Source: Oxyruncus cristatus (Eukaryota; Chordata; Aves; Passeriformes; Cotingidae). Taken from it: a stretch of 64,000 nucleotides of DNA. This document shows, piece by piece, positions 50,775-63,639 of this stretch. The notes beneath the pieces are model-generated. The model saw nothing but the letters and a program-made list of their open reading frames with translations. It was not told the origin of the DNA and did no database searches. A program made the position numbers and the translations under genes. Position 1 is the first letter of the stretch; each line of letters starts with the position of its first letter. The stretch is taken from contig VXAY01004358.1 in the NCBI GenBank assembly GCA_013399855.1, positions 311,067-375,066 on the forward strand, written 5' to 3'.

Positions 50775-53458
50775 ATAGAGAAAAAAATTAGAAAATAATT
50801 CTTATGTCATTGGAGTGTTCTGCTTGTCACAGCACTGGGTGATTCAGCTCTGGGCTCATGGTTACACTCACAAAGCTTTCTTCATGAGAAAGCAGATAAG
50901 TTTTGTAGCCTGCTTCGTATTTTATTTGATACGGTGTTTGATTTTAGCTTCTGTTGCCAAGAAAAGTTTCTTGAAACTGACTGGATATTTATAGTCTGTT
51001 TCTTTCAAAATGTTTCTATGATTCTGAATGGAAAGAACATAGAAGATTACACGCAGGAACAGCAGAAGCCAGACAGTGCTTGCTAGGGGTGTACTCTGTG
51101 CCCCCCATCTGCCTCCTTTAAAATAAATGAGTTATCCTGGTAACTCCCAAATAAATCAAAAGGATGTGTTGTCTGTAGACTGCTCACGGTATTTGGAGCA
51201 TCAGCATACAATTTTGAGCCTTAGAAACTCCTTCTGAACATCAACTAAATTAACAATGTTTAGAGCATTTTACAAGACTCGATAATCAAATGATTATCAT
51301 ACAAAACTGTTGCCTTAAACTGAAGTGAAAATATAAATTTTAAAACAGAGGCTACATGAGAGCATTGCTTGACATGATCCTCTTTAAAGATACCATGAAT
51401 TTACACATTTCCTTATTTTAAAACCCCAAATTATGCCTCTGTGTGTATTTTTAATTTGCATAAGAACTTGGAAACTAGACAAGGGGGGAAAAAAAGATTT
51501 ATTTTTTCTAGAACAATAACATTTCAATTAATGTGGAAATGCAGGAAAGTGTGACCACATGTTAAAGTAAATATTTTGGAGGACAGAAAAGCATTTTTAT
51601 TATGAGTTCTATTTCAAGAACTCATTCTTTTAACTTTGTTTCACAGTATTTATTACGAATTGTTGTGTTAAATTGAAAATATTTATTTAAGAGAGTAAAC
51701 AGACAGAAAACTCGACCATATGAATCTTTTTCAGTAAACAGATTCCATATTCACAGTTCACTGCACATCACAGAAGACACTAATGGGGGAGAAAAAGGAA
51801 TCATACCTCAAAATACAGTTAGACTGTTTCTGAAATGGCTATTCTCCATATGTGAAAAAAATTATTTATCAGCAATAGATAGGTTGAATAGTAATACCTG
51901 AATAATAATGCCCCTTTAAAGTTCTCTGATCTTTGATTTTGTTTCTGCTAGGCTGCTTGATGTGGGACCAGTGCAGTTGACAGGGAACTCCAGCTTCAGC
52001 AGAGGTTGCCTTATCAGGCATAACCTGAAAATAATCAGTTTTCTTCATTTGGGGAGACAGAAAAATTGCAGAAGATATTATTTCTGTTTCTGAAATGTGC
52101 AACATGAAAATAATCACAGTTTTGTTTGCTGCAAAGATATCCTACCATAGATGAAAATAAAAGGCCAGTAGAACAAAACATTACTAGTCAAAGTGTAAAG
52201 TAAACCTGTATTTTGGATGAAGCATGAAATGTAGAACAAAGTAAAACCCCCAAAACTAGAACTGCCTTTAAACTCAGCAATGCCTGTAAAACTTTGCTGT
52301 TACACGCATAATGTTTGTAATGTATGGAAACCAAATCCCCTAAACAGTCATTAAAACCAAGCACTGTTAAATCCAAAGTCAGTAAATAGCAATGGCAGTT
52401 CCTGGAGTTAACTAGACATTGCACATGCCACACTAGCCAGGAAAAACATTGGTTTAGAGCCTTTAGTTCTGTGCTGTATAAGTTCATCAGCATTTTACTG
52501 TATTGATTTTAAAGGCTCAGAATCAGTAATTAATGCAACAAACTCCTGGATAATTTCATAAAATTCCAGTTAAGTTAGTCTGCATTTCATTGCATTTAGG
52601 GAAAAGAGTATTCTATAAAATGAAAGTTTAGTATAAGATGTTTTACTTTTCTAGGAAAAGATTATTTAATGTTTCAAAATGTGGAGATTATTCGTTAGTT
52701 AATTTATACTATTAATTTAAGTGCATGCCCTTTATTTGTCTTTCTGGTTTTCATTTTTGTCATCAACAGACTTCAGCACATTAAGTGAAATTCTGCAATA
52801 TTTCTGTTATTAATGAAATAGTGACAGATTAAGAAATAGGAAAACATTATTTAATTCACTGAAACTTTATAATTATTTGAGCTAGAAATAGAATTACCCC
52901 TAAAATGGCTGGTACATTCCTTTATTTTTGTACCAACTATTCTCCACTAACTATAATCTCTGTTGTCTGTTTTGTAAACTATGGCAATTTATTCTACAAC
53001 TATCTTTTCATCTTTTTTTTTATTTTGAAAAGCTACAGTGTAGCTCAGCTTTCAACCACATGTTTGTCTTTTCCAATTAATCCAAGCTTTAGTGTCAGGA
53101 AGACATCTATATTAGTTATTCCAGAGTGCATGTAAATAAAAAATGGGATTTAACCACAAGGGTTTTGGCAAAAATCACATTTTAGCGGCTCTGGGTTATG
53201 TTCTTCAAAAGTTAGTTCACACCTTTTCATATGGTGTTACATGGTATTTTCAAAGCATCTCATGCCTTCTCCTTTCACTTATGCTGGTGAAAACTGGACG
53301 CTTTCCACCAAAGGTAAAGAAGTTGCATAAAAAAGTTAGATAAGAAGATGAGATGCAGGATAAAAAGTCAGGGTAGAAAGTAAGATGAATTTGTTTAATT
53401 ACTGCTTCATACAAGAGTACTTAAAACATACAAAGTTTCCATTTTATATTTCTGTTAT
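50775..53458. other. AT-rich non-coding stretch
   Basis: No gene or element recognised. Open frames at 51869-52117, 52188-52493 and 52905-53135 lack known motifs. Confidence 0.55.
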
Positions 53459-53462
53459 AAAG

Positions 53463-53510
53463 CATATGTGCATATATAGATATATATATAAAAGAATGCA
53501 TATATATACT
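53463..53510. repeat. TA-rich microsatellite
   Basis: Imperfect CATATATA/GATATATA units over about 48 bases. Confidence 0.85.
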
Positions 53511-53514
53511 TTAA

Positions 53515-54290
53515 ATTTGTAATTATTTTCCCCTTGCTACAGTAAGAAAATCTTATTATGAAAAATATATAGCTTTCTTCATGGACTTTCATTAAGTAAT
53601 GTTTTTTTCAGACATTTATAGGTTATTATTCTGAGACGGTCTCCCTGGAAATCAAAGGATGAGGCCACTTCAGGAAGCCGTGGAGAATTCTCCACCTTGC
53701 CAGTGTGCTGTAATGTATGGAACCACTGCCTTTCTTGGGAGCTTCAATGCCCCTGAGCTGTTCTGGTGGCTGTAAAGAATTGCTCTGAAGCCACTCCCCA
53801 TTCCTGCACCCCACTGTGGCCCATTCCCAAGTGGGGTGACACCTCCAGCCTTCACACACCACTCCCCATGGCTGCTTGCAGCTCCTCCTTCCTATCCCAT
53901 TTTAAAAGTGCTTGTACATAAAATGCACTGCACATTCACCTTAAACAAGGAAGGTCTCAAAATATACCCCTTGTCACAGTGTATAGGTACACAAACTGTT
54001 AACGGAGTTGCCTTCTCCAATTAAAGTAGTGACAATTTATTGTATTGTCAGATATGGGGTTTGTTCCTTTGAAAGCAAACTAGCGTTATAAGGCAAGTTC
54101 TGAAATCACCACTTGAGAAATTTTCAATAAAGACAAAAGCAACAGTGCATATGCTCTAAATGCACTCTATGCATAGCTCTAAATGCACTGGATTCTAAAT
54201 CAAGTTCAAAAAATACAGCTTACAAAGAATAAACAACTAGATTTAAGCTAAGGTATATGAGTGTGCTGGAAGCATGTAAAATAACTGCAT
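53515..54290. other. Non-coding stretch
   Basis: 53630-53890 is of balanced composition with overlapping open frames on both strands and no known domain. Near 54150-54190 the unit gctctaaatgcact occurs twice. Nothing else supportable. Confidence 0.55.
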
Positions 54291-54293
54291 AGA

Positions 54294-54322
54294 TAATAAT
54301 AATAAAAATAAATAAAATAATA
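54294..54322. repeat. (AAT)n/(AAAT)n microsatellite
   Basis: Short imperfect AAT and AAAT units. Confidence 0.8.
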
Positions 54323-54379
54323 TCCAGAGTGAATGAAACAGCAATTAGTTTTTTTAATATATATATACACAGTACTACA

Positions 54380-54433
54380 AATATATATAGCATTATAAAT
54401 ACATATATAGCATTATAAATATATATAGCATTA
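54380..54433. repeat. Minisatellite, about 20-bp unit, nearly three copies
   Basis: The unit (atatatagcattataaat plus one or two bases) is repeated twice in full, with a third partial copy. It arises within AT-rich DNA and is preceded by a (TA)n run at 54356-54368. Confidence 0.85.
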
Positions 54434-54966
54434 CTAGTTCTACTTATATACTTGAAAGTTATGCTTATAGCATATAAAGCACATCAAGTTCAATCTAATG
54501 TTAATGTAGCTAATGCATTGTACTCTGAAACATACAATCATCTGTCAGGGCAAAAAACTGAAAGCTGAATAGAAGGACATGTAGCTGCTAAGGATTAATC
54601 CTCCTAAACAAACCTTTCTGTATCTGTGTTGCTGGATTTTGTCTTCTGTTTTGTTTGGGGTTTGTTAAACAAAAAAGCTCTCCCTCAGTAATTTTCATCT
54701 CTCTCTCTACTTTCTTTTATTGCTATAACAACGACAATACAGAAGTATACAAAATGGATGCTTCCTATAGTTTTTGCTATAGATATCCACAGTATTTTTG
54801 TTTTCTTTGCTTTCTAAAGTGGAAGCAGGGTACTCTATATAAAATATAACTATAGTGCAAATAGCCCTTTCCCTAGTATCCATCCATCTCCTCAACCTGA
54901 AATTATAGTAAGAATGCTTGGTAATGACAAATTATTATTATATTTAATAATTTTAAAGGAAGAGTA

Positions 54967-55032
54967 TATTTCACAGTCTCTTCCATTTTTCTCAACTCAA
55001 GAGTTGAGAAAAATAGAAGAGACTGTGAAATA
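54967..55032. repeat. Near-perfect 66-bp palindrome (32-bp arms)
   Basis: The left arm (54967-54998) and right arm (55001-55032) are reverse complements with a single mismatch, at the centre of the ccatttttc/gaaaaatag part. They are separated by only two bases (AA at 54999-55000). The arms are not low-complexity, so this is far from chance expectation. It may come from a template-switch or foldback event during replication, or be a cruciform-forming site. Confidence 0.93.
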
Positions 55033-55034
55033 AT

Positions 55035-58000
55035 CTATTTGTATATCAGGAGATAGTTCCTACCCTTGAACAGATATGGCTGTCCATTCAGTTATGAGTC
55101 CTTGCACTAAATCAGTTCATTAGCCATTGAATATTCCACCACAATCTCACCACAATGAGATTTTGGTTTGTATTCTTCCTCAGAAATACAAGGGAACTAG
55201 CTCCCAATTACGGCAAAGAAGCACTTGACTCCTTTGTTCCTGGGAGAAAATATTCTTTAAATAGCTGTAAAACTGCTGGGTTTAATCTGCAAAAAGGATG
55301 TGGGAACTCCTCATTGAATCTCACTTTAATCCAAAAATTCTTAACCTGTCTATCCCCACTAGCAACAGCCCTCTTAAATTATTTCTGCCCATGTGCCTTT
55401 TGCCTCATCTTCCCCTACATGAATATCTACATCCCGAAAAGACCCTTCTGCCTCACTTGATAGCTAGAAAATGTCATAACCCCCTTCCAAATATGTACCC
55501 ATTTCCCATAATCTGCCCCTGTAGCTGAGCTACAATCAAGAGAACAACTAAGTCAGATCCAAAGATAAAGAGGTTTTAAAGCACAGACCTTCCAACTACT
55601 ATAAGGTCTAAAAGGTAAACACAAATGCTAGTGCCACCATAACATATTTATTTGTCACTCAGAGTTTAAAACTAAAGAAGGCAACAACATATTAGGTCAG
55701 TTCAAGAAGTTTCAATACATAGTTGAATGGAGTTAATTGAGTTGTTTAATAAAACCCCTGATGTTGCCTTTGTATAGGCAACTGACAAAAATAATAACCC
55801 CCAATTGCAGGAACTTCTTCAACTTAGTAATCAGGTTTCTTCTCCTTTAACCGTGTCAGGGTAGCTATCTGGAAAGTCATGGTTGAAACAGGATCTTGCC
55901 AGTCTGATTGGTGCAGGCTTGCAGAACAGAACAGACCAGAATGGGAACTTAAACCTGTCTGCATCATATGGGAGCTGTGGAAAGATGCTCAAACTAGATT
56001 ATATGACAGTAACAGCAATATCAGACAAAATACATCCAAAACAAAGTACATATCCTTAATGATCTGAGGCTTTAACCTCAAAAACGTCAATGCTTCCATG
56101 CAAAGAGTTATAACCAATGACATCACAGCTGGAGGCTCATGGAAGTTTTAAATAGATAAACATAAGTGGCACAATTACATTTAAAAGCTGACCCAACTAT
56201 TGTGCAATTACATTTTATGGTCGCAGAGGTTACGAGGTCTTCTTCACTTATCAAGAAGAGTTGTCAACCTTCAAAAGGCCTCCCTAAAACATCTAATAAA
56301 ATTTTTATAGTAATTATTGTTTTTATAATGGAAATATTAGTATTACAGCAGCACTTAGAAGACACATTTATGGGTCAACTTGTGTATGGAGCTACTCATA
56401 CGCAAAACACAAACATGAATTTAGTACTGAAGAGTTTGCGAACTCCTAAAACCAGTGCATTTTCTTAAAATGTTCAGCCAATAACCTATTAATTCTTGAT
56501 ATCTGCATGCAAGCATATCTGTACAAAATAGTTTTCCAGCAGTCCCTTTATCCTTTCATTCGATGTACTAATCTATTGCTATTGTCTTCTATATTCAAAT
56601 ATCATAAAACTTATGCAAATATCATAAAACATACTCTGTTAGAACAGGTCAGATCATTGACCCTTAAAATTTACACATCATTTGTTCCAACTTGGGCTCC
56701 AGAAAGTGGTATTAAATTTGAAATAGAGGCTAATTTTTAGAGAAACAGCAAAAACCTGTATACTTATCTAAACTATAGCTCAGATTCTAGTCTGGAAAAG
56801 TCCTGAGAAATGCTTTTTAGGGGAAAAAAAAAAATGGGAATACTGTAACAGCTGACTTTCATGTGCTACATTAGAATATGTATCTATAGCCAGAATAGGA
56901 AACCATAGTGGCTTTTAGCAACAGGAGATGAAGTTGACCAACCTTTTTTTTCCCTTAAAACATGTTTGGTTTCGAATTTTGTTTGAATTGTGGCTGAGGG
57001 TCTATCCAAAACAAACCTCTACTTTGCTTGGCCCTCAGAATTACCATGAATTTCATTGTCTACACAGATGCAGATGCTGATCTAATTTGTAGCAGCTGCA
57101 GAATACTTAATTAAGCCTCTTCTGGCCATCTATGGATGTCTGCTTCTGTATCGCATCATCACGCAGAGCAAGATAGACAAAAGCTTGAGTGTCACACAAT
57201 TAGCAAGGGAGTGCAATCATATTTTTTGTTTCGGGTTGTGGATTTTTTGGCAAAATATCTGAAAATATCACAATACCTTAGGCAATTCCATTTCTGGAAA
57301 ACAGAAGGAAAGCACAGCCTAAAAAAATCCATCCCCTGCCCCCACCCAACTTTTCACAAAATGAAAGCGAATCACAGGGAGATTCTCTATATTTAATGGA
57401 AGGCAATTATATGGACAAATAAATGTGGTAACAGGAATAAGAAGGGTGGACTTAAACACTCATTCTGAAACAATTTCTGGGAGCCTTTCCTTTTGGAGAT
57501 AAGTAAGAGGAACTTCTCTAGCAGGAATTTCTTTAGAAATACCCAGCTGATGGTGAAAAGATTTAAAATTTACAAAGCTGCATAAATTAACAATTAAATA
57601 CAAATTTTTCTTAGTCTGCATCAACTCTAAAGGCTGTGAGAGATAGCTCTTCTGTTTTAGCAATCAAGTTGAATAATAAAGATATTGTATTTCTTGGGTG
57701 AAGGCTGTTTAAAAATCTAGGTAGACTTTAATCACGGTTGTATTAAACCATACAGCAAATTACACTTTCACAAAATGCCTTGCTTTAAAAAAAAAAAAAA
57801 AAATCTATGCTTCTAAGGCATACGAAGATGCAGAAATTATCAGACTGATGAACAGCAGTTCATGAAATGACAACATTTCCAAAATTATTCTTCAAATACA
57901 TTCCTGTACTTAAACTCTATTAAGATGGGGAATTGATTCCAAATTTCCACTCTAAACTCATATTTGATCTATTTTTATATTTTTGCATGGGGAAAAAAAA

Positions 58001-58320
58001 GGCCCATTTAGCTTGAAATTTTACCTCATTAACTTTATGTCAGAAGAGATAGGGAAAGGGTTGTAGAATAGAAACTAGTTACTCAGTTTGTGTGAGACTG
58101 AAGTTTTGCTTGCCAATTTCTGACTAGCACCGAAAAACTTCAAAACCCCAATGCATTTCTTTCATACAAGTCTAGACTCACATTTTTGGAGTCCCTAAAT
58201 CTCAAAAGAGGAGAGGTTAGTAGGTTAAATTCTTCCCTTAGTTACATTTAAGATCATTGACTACAAGTGTTATATCCCTAAAATACGTGCATGTATATAT
58301 AAACTATATACATTTGGTGG
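55035..58320. other. AT-rich stretch without a recognised gene
   Basis: Open frames at 55155-55528, 55879-56067, 56166-56468 and 57136-57396 lack known domains. A 15-base unit (caaatatcataaaac) repeats at 56596 and 56616. An A run lies at about 57787-57803. Confidence 0.55.
56114..56208. promoter_or_regulatory. Candidate cis-element cluster (CCAAT, CRE-like, E-box, C/EBP)
   Basis: CCAAT (56114-56118) overlaps TGACATCA (56118-56125), a one-base variant of the CRE. It is directly followed by the E-box CAGCTG (56126-56131). ATTGTGCAAT, a C/EBP-type dyad, lies at 56199-56208. There is no CpG island or TATA box. The clustering is suggestive only. Confidence 0.2.
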
Positions 58321-58323
58321 AAT

Positions 58324-58424
58324 GTTGTCATAGGATGATTTCATTTTCATGGCTAGGCTTCGTGAACGAAGATTTGGGAAGAGCTCTACCCACGTTTGTT
58401 GCAAGCGCGTTGTCATAGGATGAT
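58324..58424. mobile_element. 69-bp CpG-rich insert flanked by 16-bp direct repeats
   Basis: GTTGTCATAGGATGAT is present at 58324-58339 and again, unchanged, at 58409-58424. The 69 bases between are unlike the surroundings: they hold several CpGs and the hairpin CTTCGTGAACGAAG (58358-58371). Read on the minus strand the insert ends in an A-rich stretch (catgaaaatgaa) before the repeat, as expected for an RNA copied back into DNA with a target-site duplication. The source RNA is not recognised. A tandem-duplication origin is less likely because the insert itself is not repeated. Confidence 0.55.
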
Positions 58425-58429
58425 AAGGA

Positions 58430-59275
58430 CATTTGAATGACTTACAAAGAGACAGTGGCTAGCACAGGCACTGGAGTTACAGCATACTCAGATTAATTCT
58501 GAGGCAGAAATAGGACCTGGGTGGCCACAGACATAGGGCTGAGCTTCCATTTTAGTGTCTCGTCTCAACCTGCCAGAGTACACTGGATTTCAACAGACTG
58601 CAGGGAACTTTGGACATGCCACATGGGCTCCACAGCATCCATGTTCCATGCCAAGCACAAGATTCAACATTTCAGTGGCTGTTAATTTCCTTCAGATGCA
58701 ATTTCAGTCACACTTAAAAGAAAAAAAAATTACATACCATAAGTATTACCTATTTCTAAAGTGCATGTGTGGCAAATAAATAGAGTATCATTAGGCCCAA
58801 ATCTGATTCTAGTATTAGTCTGTGTTGTCATTCACAAACTAATAAATACTATTTTTACGCTCTTTAGAACAATTTTAGTAATATGTAATTTTTAAAAGAA
58901 AACACTTGATATGTTCCTTAAAAGAAAGAAGCTGACTATGGAAAAGTTACCTCCTATCTCTAGTTTGAAAAGAGTTTAAAAACAAATTATACAAAAAAGA
59001 CATTACAGTAAAAAGAATTCTTGGATAAAAATAATCCTTGGGCAGCTGATTATGAGATATTTAAAGGACAATATCAATTTGCAAACTATAGTTTCAGAAA
59101 CCGCCTTCGGTAACAATGAAGCACTTCAGATTACTAGAACTGGATCAATTTAGCAAAACAAACAAACCCCATTTTCATTGTTGACTTAGAGCATTTGGCA
59201 ATGTTTTTCTCTCTACAATCAGTCTCTTCCCTGCAAAGGCCCTTGAAAATATCAGCAAGGGAGCATTAAAAAAAT
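58430..59275. other. AT-rich non-coding stretch
   Basis: No feature recognised. Confidence 0.55.
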
Positions 59276-59280
59276 CTTAG

Positions 59281-59310
59281 TTTTCTTTTTTTTTTTCTTT
59301 TTTTTTTTTT
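59281..59310. repeat. T-rich tract
   Basis: Runs of T broken by single C bases, just upstream of the CpG island. Confidence 0.9.
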
Positions 59311-59454
59311 GAAGGCAGTGGAGGGGAAATTGAAAAAAACAACTTTCAAAAAGGCTGGAAAGTAACGGATAATGCCCCAGATTAGTTGACCTCCAAGCCC
59401 TCCATCAAGGCCTAAAACAAAATTATGCCTTTCCAAATGTTGCTACACCCCTCA

Positions 59455-60400
59455 CCCCACGGCTGCGACGCCGGCCTGCTGGACACCCATCAGTGCGTGT
59501 CCCAGCACTGCCAAGCGCTGCTGCAGCCTCACCAGCCTGGCCCTACATGTGGGTGCACTCCAGCCCTCCCTCCAGCTCTCTCTGCAGCCCCTGCGCCGCG
59601 GCTCCCACCGCGCGCCCACCCGCCCTGCTCCAGGGGAGCCTCTGTTCCCGGTCTGAGCTGACACGACTGGCACCCCGAGCCTCGCTGTCACTGCAGAGTG
59701 GTGCTTCTGCCTCCCAAACCAGTGGCACCCATTCGCTCCAAAGGTCGGAGCGGTGGGCAAAGGCTGTGAACAGGCTCCGGAGGGGGGCGATGGGGGCAGC
59801 TATGCCGACGGACGCCGGGCAGGTTTCTGTTTCCAGCCTTCCCCAGAGCCAGCCTTTGGTCAGGACTTTGCTATTCCCGTCCAGTCCCAAACAACCACGG
59901 CCCCTCTGGCTGCCCCCCTCCAGCCGCTGTGGGACAGCCGCGGCTCTCCCTCCCTCCCCGGGACCACCTGCTTTGGCGTCAGCCCGGCCGGACTCCCACC
60001 GCCCCCCCGCGCCGCCTCAGCGCCTTCCCAACGCGGCGGCGGAGGAGAAAGAAGGGGGGGCGGGGGCGACGGCTGCCGCAGGACCCGGCACCCCAAGAGA
60101 TCCCGGGGACACCCCGGCAGCTCCGGAGCAACCCTGGGGTCCCCGGGCGCTCCCTGCCCCTCACGGTTTGGCAGGGCCGCCGGACTCCCAGGCCGCGGTG
60201 CCTGAAGGCATGGGGCCGGGCATCGGGGTCATAGCTGCTCCTGCGGTGCCTCCCGTGCCACCCCAGCCCCTAGAATTACTGAGTCAATAAACACATTAGG
60301 AGAAGCCCAGGGGCAACAATGTGTCTGCAGGTGCGAGGGATCAGGGCAGAGGCTCCTCCGGACGCAGTCGTTCCAGTGGGGACCCGCTTTCCACAGCCAT
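59455..60400. promoter_or_regulatory. CpG island, candidate promoter
   Basis: An abrupt change from AT-rich sequence to GC-rich, CpG-dense DNA, densest at 59930-60200. A GC box of the Sp1 type (GGGGGCGGGGGC) lies at about 60056-60067. Long open frames on both strands (for example 59493-60290 plus) follow from GC-richness: their Pro/Ala/Gly/Arg-rich products match nothing and overlap in several frames. A donor-like CTGCAG|GTGCGA near 60331 could end a first exon on the plus strand. An unmethylated promoter of a coding or non-coding gene, or an orphan island, would all look like this. Confidence 0.7.
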
Positions 60401-60404
60401 AGGT

Positions 60405-63400
60405 GCAGAGAAAAAGGAGCATTATGGGCTAAAAAAAGATACTCCCAATGCTACCCAGTGTTGCCTTCCTCGAGGCAAACCTGAGGAGATGTGTACCCCG
60501 GTATTGGTATCACATACACCTGCCGTTAAAAGAAGGAAAAAATTAATATACCAAGCTTTAACTTTACATTTTGGCCTGGACTTTTAAACAGGCATTTATT
60601 AAACAACAAGATGGCTGTGTTTTCCAAAATGCATATAAAAGCATAAATACTAACTGGGGAGTGGAGACTGCAATCAATAGTTTTGTAATTTTATTGATAG
60701 TGTAGAATCCCTAAGGTAGGATTCAGATGGAGTTTATAACAGCTTCTGAAAAAGTCAAGTTACTTACAAGTAACTTAGGCCTAAGTGCACACCAGTAAAG
60801 ACTCGTATTTTTCTATAGAAATTGTTTCATAAATCTCCTTAAGTATATTTAAGTATTATAGGTTTGCATTTTAATAATATGCTATTTTTTGCTTTTAAAC
60901 ATCCAAGGTGCCGAACAAGAATTGTAAACTGTGAAGTAACTACTATGGGAAAGATTAAGTAAAGCATTGGAGGCGGATGATTTTGACAATAAAGAGGGTG
61001 TATGTGGTGAGTGTTTAATATTTATTGCATTTAATATTACAACGTACTATTTATTATTTTGAGATTTATGTTAAAAACACAACCTGGAGAGCAAAACTCT
61101 ACTGTGTTATGTACTTACAGGTACTCCTGTGACAAAGGCTTTCTGTAATCATTGCTTGATGTGTATAACACCATTTTAGTAATCACATGCCAATTTATTT
61201 AAAGTTAATATGTCAGCTGTGCCTACCTTGCAGATATTTTTTTGCAATTAAATGATTTTGCAAAGAATCATGTGCATGTCATTTCTTTGTAGTGGTTTTC
61301 AAAGCATTTAAATTGTGTTCCTGGAATATATATCCTATTATTTCTGAAATTATCTGAGTTTATATCTTTTTGTTGATTATGAAAGCATATGGATTGAGGG
61401 AATATTCTGAATGAATGAAGAACAAATACAGTACTGTTGAATAATCTTGTGGGGTAGATTAATCTATAGCCTCGATTTCTCTCAGGGTGGGTTGCTGTGG
61501 CAACCACCCCAGCTCACTTTAAAATAATTTTGTAAAGCTCACTTCAAGCGCTGCACCCAGCGTGGGCCAAGTTTAAAAGCAGCCAGACATGGGAAGAAGA
61601 GTTACACTGTGTTGCTCTTACAAATAGGGAGGTGGTGGAAGAGAGCAAGGCATGGAGTGGAGTGGGGTTGAGCAGATCTTTAAACAGAAAATAGAAACCA
61701 AGCCACCGCAGGGTTAAGATGCAAAGGAGGTGGATCATTTCATAGTAACCACTACTTTTCGGTTTAAACGCCATTAAAGGATGTAAGCTGGCAACCTCAT
61801 TTCTCCTTAGGGAAAGATATGTTCTGCATCCACAAAAGAACAAAAACAGACTTTGATAATCACCTTCAAAAGAAATGTTACCTTGAGATAATCACACTTG
61901 TAAGGGAGATACTTGGATGCACTCTTTGATAAAGCTTTGGAGATCCGATTTTATAATTATTACACTTTGACTGATGTCTCATCATTTAAAACACTGCGTG
62001 CCTCAGGTGGTAGATTGAGAAAAAAATAATTTTGTCAGCAGTCCTACGCATTAACTGTGGACAGCAGAAAAGAGCAGATTTAAGTCTCATGCCAGAAATC
62101 TGAAAATGGTGCATTCGTGGAGCATCAGTAGAAGTGCAGACAACAGAACAAAGGTTTTTCACTGCTTGAAATTACCCCAGATTTTTAAATTAAATGCAAC
62201 AAATGAGAGGGAAAAAAAATCCTAAGTACTTCAAATGATACTGCATAAATTCATGCCTTGTCTAACCCTGAGATGAGTAAGAAAGCCTGATCCCTCCCCT
62301 TATATCTGTTTGTCCGTCTAGCATCTAAACCCTGTTTTAAAAATCGAGGTGTCTTTTACATGAGTTTGATAAATTGTGCTCGTGACAAAAATTTGGCATG
62401 GCTTTAAGGTGCTCTGGTATGTGAAGGTCACAACTATATAAAGATTAGGCCACAAGTGCCCACCATGGAGGTGTAGCTGATCTTCCAAGCTGCTGTACGC
62501 TTTGATTTTCTGAAACACTTGCCTACTCTAACAATTACTTTCAGAATATGACAGTGCTTGTCTTCCGTTCTGCTAATCGAAGGGCCGTGTTACCAACTAA
62601 CCAGAAACCAGAAAACTTACACATCCTGCACAAAATAAAACAGATGACAGCCATTTTGAATTAGAGCAAAAAGTGTGAAGTCTTAACAGAGTTTTCTGTT
62701 TTTGCAACTAAAAATATACAAATATTAATGGATAGTTGGGTGCCACGCTGGGACACCAAAATTGTCTGCAGAAGAGGCATAGCAAAGGTACAACCCATGT
62801 AACTATTCCATGTTTCTTTCCTGCTGTGCTTCTCTCCAGACCTGAAGCTGAGAAAGTATTTCTTCCCCGATGTTTTCTGGGCTCTGCTGCTGCCACTGCA
62901 GAGCATAAGTGCCTCTCACGACCGTGTACAATGTGCTTGGCTTACCTCTGGCTGCCTGTAGGTTCTGGGCACATCAGTATCACTATCTTTGTTGGTGTGG
63001 GTGCATCTGTACCGTGTCATTGCCGGCCCATGGAGTGTTTTGCACTCTCACCCAGACAAAGCAGGGCATGATGAGATCCGCGGTATTCTCTAGGGATCTG
63101 CATTGAGAGCAATTGCAGGGTGCTTGTTAGAGCTGCCTGGGCTTTGTTTTGTTCTGACCATGCTTTGAGCATCCATGTTTTAGTAAGTATAGTTGTACTG
63201 AAATGGTATGTATTCACTGTCAAATACCTTGGAAGTAGGTCAGTGGCCCAATGATATGTTTATAGAGGAAAAGACTATAAGACCTGTATTAAAATAACCC
63301 AAATATATATTTATCACTGTGTTTGAATTCAGTCTTTTGGTTTTATCATGTATGCTGTTCCTATTTCCAGTACCTTAATCTATCATAAAAATAATGGTCT

Positions 63401-63580
63401 GTGCCTTTACAAACTTCCCTGCTACTCTCAAAGGATCGTGAAAGTTGGTTATCTACATGGAAATTAATACAAGTATCTGCAAGGTCCAGTTTTACTCACA
63501 AATTACCGCATATGCTTAATCTGGATTCTAGCTCCTATACAGTGCAGTCCTTTCAGTCCGGTTTTAGAAGTAAATGAATC
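60405..63580. other. AT-rich stretch between two CpG islands
   Basis: No protein exon identified. Near 60910-61007 a plus-strand segment between an acceptor-like aacatccaag and a GTG|GTGAGT donor might be an exon but has stop codons in the frames checked. Overlapping open frames at 62661-63223 lack domains. Confidence 0.5.
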
Positions 63581-63582
63581 TA

Positions 63583-63633
63583 TTAAAAAAAAAAAAANTA
63601 AAAAAATTATTAAAAAAAAAAAAAAAAAAAAAA
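63583..63633. repeat. A-rich homopolymer tract with a single N
   Basis: Two A runs separated by an N at 63598 and the short taaaaaaattatt. Length is likely misassembled. It sits directly upstream of the second CpG island. Confidence 0.92.
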
Positions 63634-63639
63634 GGCAGC

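Noticed and set aside
59493..60290. 265-codon open frame in the first CpG island
   Set aside because: GC-rich DNA has few stops; both strands and several frames are open at once, and the Pro/Ala/Arg-rich product resembles no protein I know.
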